Assembly (NCBI GenBank): GCA_019022495.1
Contig: JAFEKR010000016.1
Coordinates: forward strand, 1,054,001-1,118,000
Length of the DNA stretch: 64,000 nucleotides
Source of the DNA: Epichloe hybrida
Lineage: Eukaryota; Ascomycota; Sordariomycetes; Hypocreales; Clavicipitaceae
Direction: 5' to 3'
Part shown: piece by piece, positions 22,626 to 33,594 of the stretch
Layout of the letters: every line of letters begins with the position of its first letter
Position numbering within the stretch: the stretch's first letter is position 1
Notes under the pieces: model-generated
Seen by the model: the letters and a program-made list of their open reading frames with translations, nothing else
Told to the model about the DNA's origin: nothing
The model's database searches: none
Position numbers and translations under genes: made by a program

Positions 22626-24730
22626 ACTATATCTAGTAGTATTTACCTTATGTTTTTCCTATAGCATAGTACTATATATATCCCTTAGGATATTAAATAA
22701 GTTAAGATTATCTCCCTTATCTTAATCTTATTCTCTATCTATATTAATCTTTATGCGTTTCTTATTTCTTCCCTTATTAGTTTCCTCCTTATCTAAGTCT
22801 TCTAAATTATCTCTTATTAAGTCTTCCTAGGATAATCCTAATTCCTTACTATACTATACTTCTCCTATATTTTATTTAGAGTAGTTATAGCCTATGTTTA
22901 AGGATAATTCCTTATTTTATAATGCTTTGCGATATTTAATCTAACTCTAAGTAATTATCTAATAAGCTAATACGGGTTTTAGTTAAGGGACGCTAGTATA
23001 ATAAGAGGTAAATAATTTAATTTCTATCTTAGAGCTTAACTTAATAGCTATTCTATCTATAATAATATTCTATAGTGGTTTCTAGATAACTATAGTAATA
23101 GACTTTAATTCTAGTTTGCTAATAAGAACTTATTTGCTAGTTATTTTCACTATATTATCTAATTCTAAACTATATAAACTATATAACTCTATTCCCCTTT
23201 TACTTATAGTAATATTATTCTTCCTATTAATATCCCCCTTAGTCTTCCTATCCTCCTAATATACTCTTTGTTTATACTTTATTCTCTAAGTATTCTCCAC
23301 TAGTGTTCCCTTAAAGCTTATTATTCTAATCTTATTTACTAGCTATAGTAGATTAAGAAAACGTAAATAATCGCTAACTTTATTATTTATAATGCTTAGT
23401 TTTTTAACTCCTAGTTCTTAGCTTCTTTTATAATCTAGCTATTTAATCCCCTTAGGAGCTATTTAACTTCCTCTAGAATTTTCTAGTTATCTTCTATAAA
23501 CTCTATAATCTTCTCTAGATTTGTTCTCTATAGTAGCTAAGCTCTTATATTAGATCTTTAAAATAAGTCTAGGTATAAATATATTAGTAAAGTTTAAGTT
23601 TCCCCTTTTATCCTAGTAATTATAATCTTTTCCTATCTATAATATTTAATAGCATTTACTCTTTATAGCTAAACTTTTCCTAATAATATATCCTATTCCT
23701 AAGCTAGTATTATATAACATTTTAATAATACTAGGATTTTGCTTACTATAATCTAGAGGTAAGTATAGTAAGAAATCTGCTAATTTCTATTATTTACTAG
23801 CTAAATAGATTATTTTTCTTAAAGTTAAATAGTTAGAAGTCTATGTCTTTTTAGGTAGCTCTTGCTTACTAATTCTATACTTAAGCTACTATTAAGTAAG
23901 GCTAAGTTACACTAGATGCCTTTAATATAGGCTATAATATATCCTAATATTATTAGAACCTCACTATCTAGCTAAGTAATATTATTTTATATAATTATAG
24001 CATTTATTAAACCTAAAGACTTATAGACTAGTATATTAGGGTATACTACTTCTTTATATAGTTCTATAAGATTAAAAACCATTAACTTTACTTTATTGCT
24101 TTTTATTTTTTAATAATATTATATTAAATAGCTTAGTTACTATTAGATAATTAGAGCTATCTAAAGAAGTTATAGAATACTAATAAATACTATAGTTTTA
24201 CTTAACTATTTTCCTAGGTTAAATAGTAAGACTTTATATTCTTTAGTAGCTTAGATATTCTCTAAAGCTAATCTTTAATAAGGTTAGGGGTTTAAAGTAA
24301 TATTACCTATTACTACTTCTCTTAGAGTAAGACTAGTAGTAAGTTTATAAGGGTTTACTATAGTCTTCTCTAGATATAGTTATAGTGTAAGAAGTATTTA
24401 TTAGAATTCCTTAGTACTTATTTCCTAGAGTAGTTAATGTGTACTTAGACTTAGATTATTTCTCTCCTATATAGTCTTATCTAATTCTAGAATTTCTTTG
24501 ATTTATTATTATAATAGTTTGCTTAACATATTCTTAGGTTTAGTCCTTAATTTAATAATTCTCTTAGCTAGTCCTCTAGTAAATACTAGCTTATTTGCCT
24601 TTTCCTTTCCCTTTAGTAGTGTTATAGTATTAACCTATCTTGCTTTATTTTTCTCCTAGATATAGCTTAGGGAATAGTAGTTTAGGAGTAATACTATAAA
24701 TAATTAGAGTTTTAAATTAAGAATATATTC

Positions 24731-24872
24731 TTTAGGTAGGATTAGTTAGTCTATTTCTATAGCGCTAATAAAATTAGTTTAGTTTAAGTTATCTAATTCT
24801 CTTTAGGTAGGATTAGTTAGTCTATTTCTATAGCGCTAATAAAATTAGTTTAGTTTAAGTTATCTAATTCTC
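24731..24872. repeat. Perfect 71-bp tandem duplication inside the RIP region
   Basis: Copies 24731-24801 and 24802-24872 are identical, followed by a partial third start (tttag). Identity inside otherwise heavily mutated DNA indicates the duplication arose after RIP. Confidence 0.9.
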
Positions 24873-27854
24873 TTTAGTAATCTCTCTTTATTTATAGCCT
24901 TTTATAAGCCTACTAGTCTTAGTGTCTATTAAAGTCTTTAGATAAGTATTTATCCTTCCTAGTGTAGTTATAACCTATATATCCTTATTTACTATATAAG
25001 AAACACTAGAAGAAGTCTAGGTCCCTCTAGGGTTTATCTTAAGGATATATACTAATATTATTTCCTAAAGGTTTTCCTAGAGATTAGGGTCTATTATTTA
25101 AATTATATTTTAATTAATTATATTAACTAGCTATTTATTAAATATTCTTAATAGCTTAGGCCTAGAATACTTCTAGTTATCTCACTAGCTTTACTATTTA
25201 GTTAGTAGCTTATTTCTCTTTTCTCTATTATTTTTCTATTTATTTCTAAAGAGGTCCTATCCTAGCTATTAAGACTTTATCTTTAAATAGTTATAATATC
25301 TTTTTAGAAGTAAATAAGTAGTAGTTATATAAGATAAGTTTTAGGTTAGATATTATTAAGTCCTTTAAGGCTATACTATCTATTTACTTACTTAATATAA
25401 ATAAATAGTCTAATACTCTCTCTTATAATTAAGTATTTACTTCTCTATTTACTAGATAGGTAATAAAGTTAGTAAAGAGAACTTATTATATATTAGATTT
25501 TAATTTTAAAGCTAAATACTTAGCTTATTAAATATAAGTATTTAGTGTCTTACTAGGTTCTTATATAAAACTATATACCTCTTACTAAGTAAAAATCTTA
25601 ATAAATAGATTAGGGTTTTTAAACTTAGCTAGGAATTTTAAGGCTATTTATTCCTAAGTCCTATCTTTATATTCTAAGTCCTTATACTAGAGAGCTACTT
25701 TCCCTTATAGGCCCTAGATAAATATTAAACACGTAAAGGTATTAATATATTCTTTTAGAGCTTAAGCTATTATAGCTATTATTTTATAATATTTTAGATA
25801 TTCCTTAGCTAGCCTATCTTTTAGTAAGCTAGAGAAAGTAATTCCCTTGCTTATAGTTAGGTTTATAGGGAAGAAAGAACTACCTATATTAATTATTTAT
25901 CTAGTTTCTCTAATTTTAATAGGTTCTTTAAATTAAAGCAATAGAGAAGGGAAAAGTAGTAAGATTTTATTTACTAAATAAGGCGGTTTTAGAGGGTAAA
26001 TAAGGCTAATAGGGCTAGGAATAAACTCTAAGAATTTTCTATTATCCTATTCTAAGTCTAAACTTAAGTCTAATTCTTTATAAGTCCTAGCGTTTAGTTT
26101 CGCTAAAGCCTAATCTTATATAAAGTAATTAAGATAGGAAATAGGAGTTTAATGGTTTCCTAGCACAGATTAGTATTAATAGGGTATGATTCTGTTAATA
26201 ATATATCTAATCCTTTAACTAAGATTAGATAGTAAAGTTAGGGTTTTTTTATTAAAAGAGCTTATAAACTTTATTATAATAAAGTTTTTAAGAAGATAGA
26301 AAATATTTAAGGCTAAACTTAAATTATTATATATAATTTATTACTTAGTATTTGCCTAGCCTAAGAAAAGAAGGAAAAAGAAAAACTATTCTAGTCCCCC
26401 CTAAAATAAAACCTTTTTACTCTTACCCTCCCTAACTCCTTCTTACTAAGTCTAAACCTTCCTAATTTAAGTAATCTCCTATTATAAATATAGTATATAG
26501 TACTTTACTTATACTATACTATTTAATTAAAAGATTAGATAAGTGACTAAGTAATGTTAAAAGTAAGTTAAAAGTAAGGGTATAGTCTGTGTGCTATACC
26601 TCTAATTATAGTGGTATAATCCTCCCTATAAACTAATATTTTTAAGGTTAAGAGCTACTATAGCTAGTTTCTTAAAGCATAAAGTTTAGTCTTTAGTTTA
26701 CACTATATCTAGCATATTTACTAGAGTGTCTATAGTTATAATACCACATAAACATTATAGCTTCTTAGTGTAGTTACTTTAGTAAGTAAACACTCCTAGT
26801 AAGTTTTATAGCATATCCTATAAGTGATTTTCCTAGTTTATAGCACTTCCTATATGCTTCTTAAAGTTATAAGTTTAAGGTCTATATTATATTATATCTA
26901 TTATAATATATACTAGTTTTCTATTAACTAAAGGTAAAATTCCTATGTTACTAAGTATATAAATACGCGTTCCTACGCCTAAGTTCTATGGTTTAGGTTA
27001 AATTCTAAGGTTAGAAAATTCTCTAAGGTTATAACTACTATTCACTATTATCTATCTTCTATTTACTTACTATATTATAGTGCCTATTTTACTAAGTGTG
27101 TAAATATTATTTCCTAGGGTTAGATTCCTAGGCTTAAGTAAAGTTTATAGTATTTCTTAATTTCCTAAGTTTAAATGCCCTATTTACTAGTGTCTAGTCT
27201 ATATCTAACCCACTAGTTTGTAACTACCTAAATTAAATAAGGTTATAATTATTTACTATCTAGGCTACTAGTATTATACTATACTAGCGCTATAGTGTTT
27301 TAGTAATTATTCTTTATGCTTATTCTTCTAGGGTTATTCTTTATTTAGGTATCTAGCCTATTTATTTCCTATAATAGGACTTTCCTATTCTTTATTATAA
27401 TATCCCCTCTCCTAATAATTAGTTCTTATTACCTATCCTATACTAAGTAGCTATTAGCTATCTTATTATAGGTATTCTAAGAACTTTCCCTAGTGGTTAT
27501 TTATAAGTTTTATATAGCCCTATAGTTCTATATCTATCCTATTAAGTCCTATAGTCCTTAATATTCTTATGTTATCTAATAGTAATGTTTTCTAACCTTA
27601 GCTAGATAATCTCCTTAAATATAGTAATAACTATAGCTATATTCTATTATTTTTCTATATTATTTCTAGCTATAGTTATACTCTAATAAAGTTTATAACT
27701 CCTCTTACCTTTAGTCTAGTTTATAGTTCTTTAATTATTTAACCTAATAATCTCTTAGAAGTTATTTATTATATATTCTTAGGTATTGGATATTTAAGTC
27801 TAGTAATAATTTAAGCTAACTAAAGGGTAATATAAAGTCCTAGTCTTATTACTA

Positions 27855-27970
27855 TAAAGTGGTACTAAAATTAATAGGGATAATAATGGTTATATTACTT
27901 TAGTCTATAGTCTAGCTAAGCCCTATATAATTATGTTCAACTATTACGTAAGCCATTATCCACCTCAACA
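27855..27970 (-). repeat. Right LTR (5' LTR in element orientation)
   Basis: Partner of 18615-18730. It keeps the CA at its outer edge (ctcaaca) but its inner TG has become TA. Mutation is therefore weaker at the outer boundary of each LTR. Confidence 0.9.
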
Positions 27971-27974
27971 GGTC

Positions 27975-29341
27975 TCGTCGGCTGTACGGATCAAAACCCG
28001 CAATAGCGTGTCCGCACGTCAACAAAACGCGTATCCTGCTATCCTGCTTGGGGATCGAGGTCCCTCGCTGGCATGAGAGACCCAGACCACCAGACACCTT
28101 CGTCATGTAATGAATAAATAAATATGTACATGTATTATACGGGCTTTGTCTGCATGACCCGACTCGACTTTCTGGGTTTTGGATGTTTGACGTGTAGACG
28201 TGTAGACGTGCAACCTGCGACGTGCAACCTGCCGCGCGCCCAATCTGACCCTCGCACTTGCCCCTTGCCTGCGCTTATCTGCAGCTGCCCGCACTTTCCT
28301 GTATTTCAGTGCTCGCAGCTCGCAGCTGCCTGGCATTTTACGCTGCTGTTCGGAGTAGTCCGTACCAATCATTGGTTCATCTGCCTTCGACCTCCCGTCC
28401 ACTCGACCCATCCTTCCTTCTTCCATCAACGGCCAACTTCACACCTTGCCCCCTTCTCCTCACCGCACGACGCCGCCAAAGCAAAAGGACGTGGGTGAAA
28501 CTTGGCCTCGTTGCAGGATCAAACGACAAACAACTCAACTGTTTTTGTCTTCGTCTGCGCCACTCTGTGTTGTCACCACGGTCCCTTGTACAAGCAACGC
28601 TCACCGGCTCTTCTTCTCGCGCCGCGGCACCCGGTCTTCGGAGTAGTAGGTCGGGCAGTCGCACCGACGGTACGCACGTGCAGGAAGCCTCCTCGAAAAC
28701 GGACAGGCTTGTGTTTTCTTTCATCCTTCTCTGTTATAATTGCCGCCGTTCGAATCTCGCCAGTCTTGGTCTCTTGACTCACCGATTTTTGCTTTGCGCG
28801 CTGTCTGATTGCAGTGCTTTTCACCGTCTACCTCGTCCTGTTCACTCGCTGCACTGGGCTGTCGACTCACTCAGCCTCCACCGCCGTCTCTTGACGCTTG
28901 CGCAAGAACTGACTCGGGCCTCAATTTTCCCGACCACCTGTCTACTTTATTCCAAGTGCTAGTGACTTATAGTAAAAAATTTTCTCTTCTCTTGGGCCGA
29001 CAGCACTGCACTTACCAGGTTCAGCGCGCTGAATAGCCAAGACTTGCACTCACGCGGAGGAAGCTTATCGTCTTCAACAGCATTCTGGTGAGCTCGGATT
29101 TTACACCCGCTCACGTTGACTATGCATGCACTACGGGAGTCGTTGAATTCGCTGCCTCTGATGATGGCCGCGCGCTGGACTTGAAGTATCCGTCTCTCGC
29201 GACCTCGATAGCTGTCGATCGTTTTAATCAAAGCGATTCTCTTGGGTATTTGGGCAGTCTTCGCAGACGACATCCTCAGCTCCAACCCCCCACCCCCCAC
29301 CCCCAACCACTACATTGTAGGTTATATATCTACTTCGCGCC
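27975..29341. other. LST4 upstream region
   Basis: GC content returns to normal immediately after the right LTR. No conserved protein was found; frames at 28258-28962 and 29088-29768 are not family-like. The stretch probably holds the LST4 promoter and a long 5' untranslated region. A short duplicated phrase (gtgtagacgtg) occurs near 28191-28210. Confidence 0.5.
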
Positions 29342-32300
29342 ATGTTGGGAAGATTGCTTCACTTGGGCTCTGGGGGTTCCGCTTCACCCTCGGTTGAAAC
29401 AGACAATAACAGCACATCTCGCCCGATTTTATCTCTCGAATCCGTGCAAGAGGATATCCACACGCGCAATCTCCTGTTTCCGGATACCCAGGCGCTCTAC
29501 CAACACCGGAATGACCAAGTTTTCCCGCTTTCTACTACCCCAACTACTCCCGGAACGACAACTGCCCATGCTTTCGATTACAGTGAGGATGTCGAGCTTG
29601 ACGTCAAGGATGTTCGCATCATCGTCATGCAAGACGCTCTTGGGCCCGCGAATGCATCGCTGTTATTCGACAGTCACCCGCCCCCCGAACCGACGACGCC
29701 CTCGGATCGCTCACCTGCTCGCCAGGATCCCAGGAGAGCAGCCATGTCCGCTCGCAAGGGCAGTCTGACTCAATCCGCCAAACCGTTGATCATTCAAGCT
29801 GAAAACCCGCAACCTCGCCAAGGGGCCTTTGATCGCCGGGCATCCATTCATTGCCGAGCCCAGAGCCACAGCGAAACTGAATTTCAAAGAGCTGCGCGCG
29901 AGTATAGGGATGAGCTTGCGACGTTCTCTAGCTGTATCTTCGGTAACTCCGAGCTAATGGCTTACAAAGGTACTTCAACAAAGGTACATGTGGTTCCCAG
30001 TGCCGCTCGGGTGAACGAGTCGGCGGCTTCGTCGATTTTCGGTGACGGCAGAAGTTCCATCGGCCGTTCCAGTGGCCGATCAAGCAAGCTTTCGCAGTCT
30101 TATTCATCACAGGTTATCTCTCCTACTCTAGGGACCGGCCATTTCCCAGGAGGGGTTCCTTCCCGCCAGAATGATAAGCGAAAAGTCCTCATTACTCGGC
30201 TGTTCCCTGTAAACCTCGCCGTGGACGATGCTGACTCCAATGCAACGCCGCAAAATCACTACTCGGGTGAGGATAGTAGCGAATTTCCCTTTCCTTCTCC
30301 AGGGAAAGAGTCTGCGCAAAGAAAGAAGAAGCTGCAACCAAAACAGCGACGCACTCCAATGTACGCCGTAGTCCTAGTGGTACAAATCCCTCAAGTGGTT
30401 TCCAGAATCTCATCCGCGCTACCCACGAAGTCGTTGTTTCGCGAATCAGGATCGTACAATGACCAGGATTTGTTCTCATCTTCTTACAATTCGACAAAAG
30501 CTGGCTGGAATATGTCAGGGTCTGTTACCTATGGAGATGCGGCCGACGCGATTGACATAGAAGATAGGATTGACTCTTTAACCCAACATTGGGACATAAT
30601 CATGCGGACTTTGACCCATCTTCAATCCTTGGTTGCCACGACGATTCACGCAATGCTGAAGCAAGCAGACAGTGCATCACCAGGCCCTCATATTGGACCG
30701 TCACACGCAAACATGGTCTCTCACACACCGTCAACATCCGACCGACGCGGAAGCGAGTTGCCTCGAGCTAAGCCCCCTAAGAGTACAACTAAGCTCGTAT
30801 CACTGTGGCCAAATTGCCTCGCCGACGACATCAAAATAGCTTCCGAAGTTGGCTTGGCGCGAAGTAGAATCGTCATGGGCGTCAGCGCCGCTCGTGTTGT
30901 CACCGGTCAAGGCAGATGGGGCATCTGGAGGGACGAGGCAATTTGGACTTTCAAATGGGCAGCCCCATTGGGCCTTACAGCATTCTTCCATAATCTCCTG
31001 ACTGGATTCCTCTCAACTCATACCGACTGGCTCCAAGCCTTGTGCGGCCCCGCGTACGGCAAACGTGCAGCCTTGGTTCGTCGAACCCGGAACGAAGAGG
31101 ACTTGTCCCTCCCTGCACGCACCGTCATCATCTCCAATGACAAAATGGCTGCTCGTCGACTGATATTCTTGCTTTCTGCTTTCCTGCCCGCCAACCAACA
31201 AATTCACACCACTAGAGCGCATCGGCCGAGCATGTCTGCATCCATTGGCGGCTATTCCAACTCGCCGCCGACATTCATTATCCCCGTTCTTCGGGAAGAA
31301 TCCCTGCGACGCAAAATCAATCGTCGAAGTGGACTGCGACGAGCGTCTCATTCCAGGAACACCAGCCAAAGTGCGAGAAACGCGACAGTTGTTCCTCCTC
31401 AACTTGCGCAGATTGGCATCGATCGTAATGATCAAAGACGAGCGTCCGATGCCACCTCTGTCCGTACTACCAACCTGCCAATGCCCGGAACAGACATGGT
31501 CACTCGAAAAAGTAGCGCGGCGACTACGACGACAATCATGGCCGAAACCACAACGCCTCATTTCACGAGCGTTCAGCAGCGCGATAACCAGAGGAGACCA
31601 CGGCCTGGAAGTAGCGGGAGTGTAGCCGCAGACGACCTCAAGCGGTCCTTGAAAAGAGGAGACAGTAGCAGTAGCGGACAAGCTGGGTGTGTGTCGCGGC
31701 CTCCTAGCTCAGGCTTAAAATGGGGTAGCCTGATAGGGGGTTTATGGAGCCCCCGTCGTCGAGATTCCATGGACAGTGGTACGTACGGCCAGGGAAGCGC
31801 TGAGCTCCGCTCGCCCGTTAAGTCTAGTTTTGGGCGTGTCGACAAACTTTCAGAAATGGTCCGAGAGTCCCCAGAAGAGCTAATCGAAGGCGGCGTGGCT
31901 GCACGTCGTCGAGGGGTAGATGCTCGTGATGTCGGCACTCCACGAGAGAGCTTCACTGGCGTCCGAGGTCGAGGATCATTTGCTCAAGCCGATCGAACAC
32001 CGGATCCAAATGGCGCGTTCGAGTCGCCAGTCAAGACGTCCATCAATGCCGAGGACGGCGTGATAGATGTGGATGTCCCCTTTCCTGATTACATCACATC
32101 TTTTGAGTCGGCGATTAGCTCCCCTTCAAGTAGCGGATACCTGTCGACCCTGGGCCTGCCCAATGGTTTGGAGACGTTTGAGCAGACTCGTTTCGCCATT
32201 GAGGGCGACCTTCCCTTGAATGCCGCAGGATGGTTGAACCGCTTCCACCCCGATTTTGCGCTTCAAGCATTACCGCCACAGGACAACCTTATTGATCAAA

Positions 32301-32959
32301 TTAAAGCAGCTATGCGAGCGGAGCCGACCCCCGCCCCTACAAGCTCCCAAGGACATGTAGCAACGGAACGATGGGTGGATGTCAGCAGCGTTCTCATTGC
32401 GGATACGACTAGCAACACAATCAGCCGAATTATATACAGGAGACTGGTGCGACCAAAAGCCGTGCTTGGTCGCACTGGTGGTACCCACACGGGCACTCTT
32501 GGCCCTGCTGGAAACATTATGCTGACACCATCGATTCTACCTTATGAGACACAGCTCGAGGAAGAATGGATCGAGGAGTCGATTTTCAGCTGCGACGACT
32601 CCCTGAGGGATGCCGTTGACAAGGTCGTTTACATGGACGGCGATGGTAGCAAGGGTAGCTCCACCAATTCGTCGCAAACCCGCAGTGACATTCACGACAG
32701 CATTGAGAGTGATAGTACGATGCCTGACACCTTGTCAGAAATTACACAGCTAGCAAGGCCTGATCCAGCTCTCAATGCCCCCAGAACCCAATGCAAGACG
32801 GTAATTTTGTCTGCTCTTGAAGACATGTTCCGCGAGGCCGTCGACAAGCGAGACGGGAATCATGTTGGATTAAAGAACAACCGTCTCGATGGCCATTGCC
32901 AAAGTATTTTACGTGATGCTGTGCGAGATTGGGTGGCCAGCATGGACGCCATTGAGTAG
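29342..32959 (+). CDS. LST4: Lst4/folliculin-interacting protein homologue
   Basis: Partner of Lst7 (folliculin) in the complex that acts as GAP for Gtr2 (RagC/D) and promotes TORC1 activity on amino-acid refeeding at the vacuole. One exon, 1205 aa, ATG 29342 to TAG 32959. The FNIP N-terminal domain starts near residue 85 (DVRIIVMQDALGPANASLLFD). The middle domain around 345-560 includes TPMYAVVLVVQIPQ and DSLTQHWDIIMRTLTHLQSL. Around residues 700-900 there is a long Ser/Arg-rich disordered region. The conserved C-terminal block begins near 1010 (RWVDVSSVLIADTTSNTISR). Low-complexity linkers make it longer than yeast Lst4. It is convergent with DBP10. Confidence 0.88.
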   Translation: MLGRLLHLGSGGSASPSVETDNNSTSRPILSLESVQEDIHTRNLLFPDTQALYQHRNDQVFPLSTTPTTPGTTTAHAFDYSEDVELDVKDVRIIVMQDALGPANASLLFDSHPPPEPTTPSDRSPARQDPRRAAMSARKGSLTQSAKPLIIQAENPQPRQGAFDRRASIHCRAQSHSETEFQRAAREYRDELATFSSCIFGNSELMAYKGTSTKVHVVPSAARVNESAASSIFGDGRSSIGRSSGRSSKLSQSYSSQVISPTLGTGHFPGGVPSRQNDKRKVLITRLFPVNLAVDDADSNATPQNHYSGEDSSEFPFPSPGKESAQRKKKLQPKQRRTPMYAVVLVVQIPQVVSRISSALPTKSLFRESGSYNDQDLFSSSYNSTKAGWNMSGSVTYGDAADAIDIEDRIDSLTQHWDIIMRTLTHLQSLVATTIHAMLKQADSASPGPHIGPSHANMVSHTPSTSDRRGSELPRAKPPKSTTKLVSLWPNCLADDIKIASEVGLARSRIVMGVSAARVVTGQGRWGIWRDEAIWTFKWAAPLGLTAFFHNLLTGFLSTHTDWLQALCGPAYGKRAALVRRTRNEEDLSLPARTVIISNDKMAARRLIFLLSAFLPANQQIHTTRAHRPSMSASIGGYSNSPPTFIIPVLREESLRRKINRRSGLRRASHSRNTSQSARNATVVPPQLAQIGIDRNDQRRASDATSVRTTNLPMPGTDMVTRKSSAATTTTIMAETTTPHFTSVQQRDNQRRPRPGSSGSVAADDLKRSLKRGDSSSSGQAGCVSRPPSSGLKWGSLIGGLWSPRRRDSMDSGTYGQGSAELRSPVKSSFGRVDKLSEMVRESPEELIEGGVAARRRGVDARDVGTPRESFTGVRGRGSFAQADRTPDPNGAFESPVKTSINAEDGVIDVDVPFPDYITSFESAISSPSSSGYLSTLGLPNGLETFEQTRFAIEGDLPLNAAGWLNRFHPDFALQALPPQDNLIDQIKAAMRAEPTPAPTSSQGHVATERWVDVSSVLIADTTSNTISRIIYRRLVRPKAVLGRTGGTHTGTLGPAGNIMLTPSILPYETQLEEEWIEESIFSCDDSLRDAVDKVVYMDGDGSKGSSTNSSQTRSDIHDSIESDSTMPDTLSEITQLARPDPALNAPRTQCKTVILSALEDMFREAVDKRDGNHVGLKNNRLDGHCQSILRDAVRDWVASMDAIE

Positions 32960-33594
32960 CATGGCAAGGAATGCTTGATGACACTTGCCATTGTCATTTT
33001 CTTGAGCTGGCCTGCCGACTCTGCACCTGCTCAAGAGCAGATGCGGGGGTCACTACGATGACAACACGCATCACGCCTCCTTTTCTCCTTCGAATCTCTT
33101 TCCATGTTGCTTTGATAATGCATTAGCACCACTACCACGATACCCAATCACATAATTGCTTTGATCTGTTTCTTCTACTAACCTTTCGAATCCGAGTTTT
33201 CTGGCATAGTATGATGAGTGTCTCTGTTTGTTGTCAATGGAGCAGTGCTTGTAATTCGTTCTAACTTGGGAGTTCGAGCACAACCATGGAATACCATGTG
33301 ATTTACCATTTCTAATCCTCTGGTTCTTTCTTTTTCTTTTTTTTGGCGAGGCAAGGCGTCGGGGGGGAAGAGGGCAATAACGCACGGCATTATTGCTAAG
33401 ATACCAAGAATATTATTACATGATAGAAGTTAATTTTTTTTTTCATCAAGACATTTGAGCCCGTGTGTGTGTTGCGCATTTGTTTTGTTCTCAGTTCACC
33501 TTGAATATATCTGGAGACAACACAACAACTAAATATGTGCATGTCAATTCGTGAAGGTAGGTATCTATCCATGTGTCTGTCTGTTTTGTCCGTC
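32960..33594. other. Convergent 3' intergenic, LST4 / DBP10
   Basis: Between two tail-to-tail genes; only 3' untranslated sequence is expected and no gene is seen. It contains T-rich runs near 33325-33345 and 33434-33444. Confidence 0.55.

Larger units (their letters stand above)
18611..27974 (-). mobile_element. RIP-inactivated Ty3/Gypsy-like LTR retrotransposon with target duplication
   Basis: A 9356-bp element (18615-27970) is bounded by 116-bp direct LTRs and flanked by the target duplication GGTC (18611-18614 and 27971-27974; GGTCT if one T is assigned differently). The LTRs originally ran TG...CA. The interior is extremely AT-rich, CpA/TpG-poor and lacks any frame over 60 aa, as expected from repeat-induced point mutation. 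On the minus strand a reverse transcriptase relic (about 21000-21280) and an RNase H relic (20445-20725) remain readable in that order, so the element runs from the right LTR to the left. Integrase should lie at 18.8-20.4 kb and gag toward 26 kb, but I could not read them. No tRNA primer site is recognisable. Confidence 0.9.

Noticed and set aside
18731..27854. Possibility that the AT-rich block is mitochondrial DNA or a centromere core
   Set aside because: Matching LTRs, a target duplication and pol relics with transition-only decay explain it as one RIP-mutated element.
28258..29768. Two plus-strand frames (234 and 226 aa) upstream of and overlapping LST4
   Set aside because: No conserved motifs; the second overlaps LST4 coding sequence in another frame. 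More likely leader sequence.
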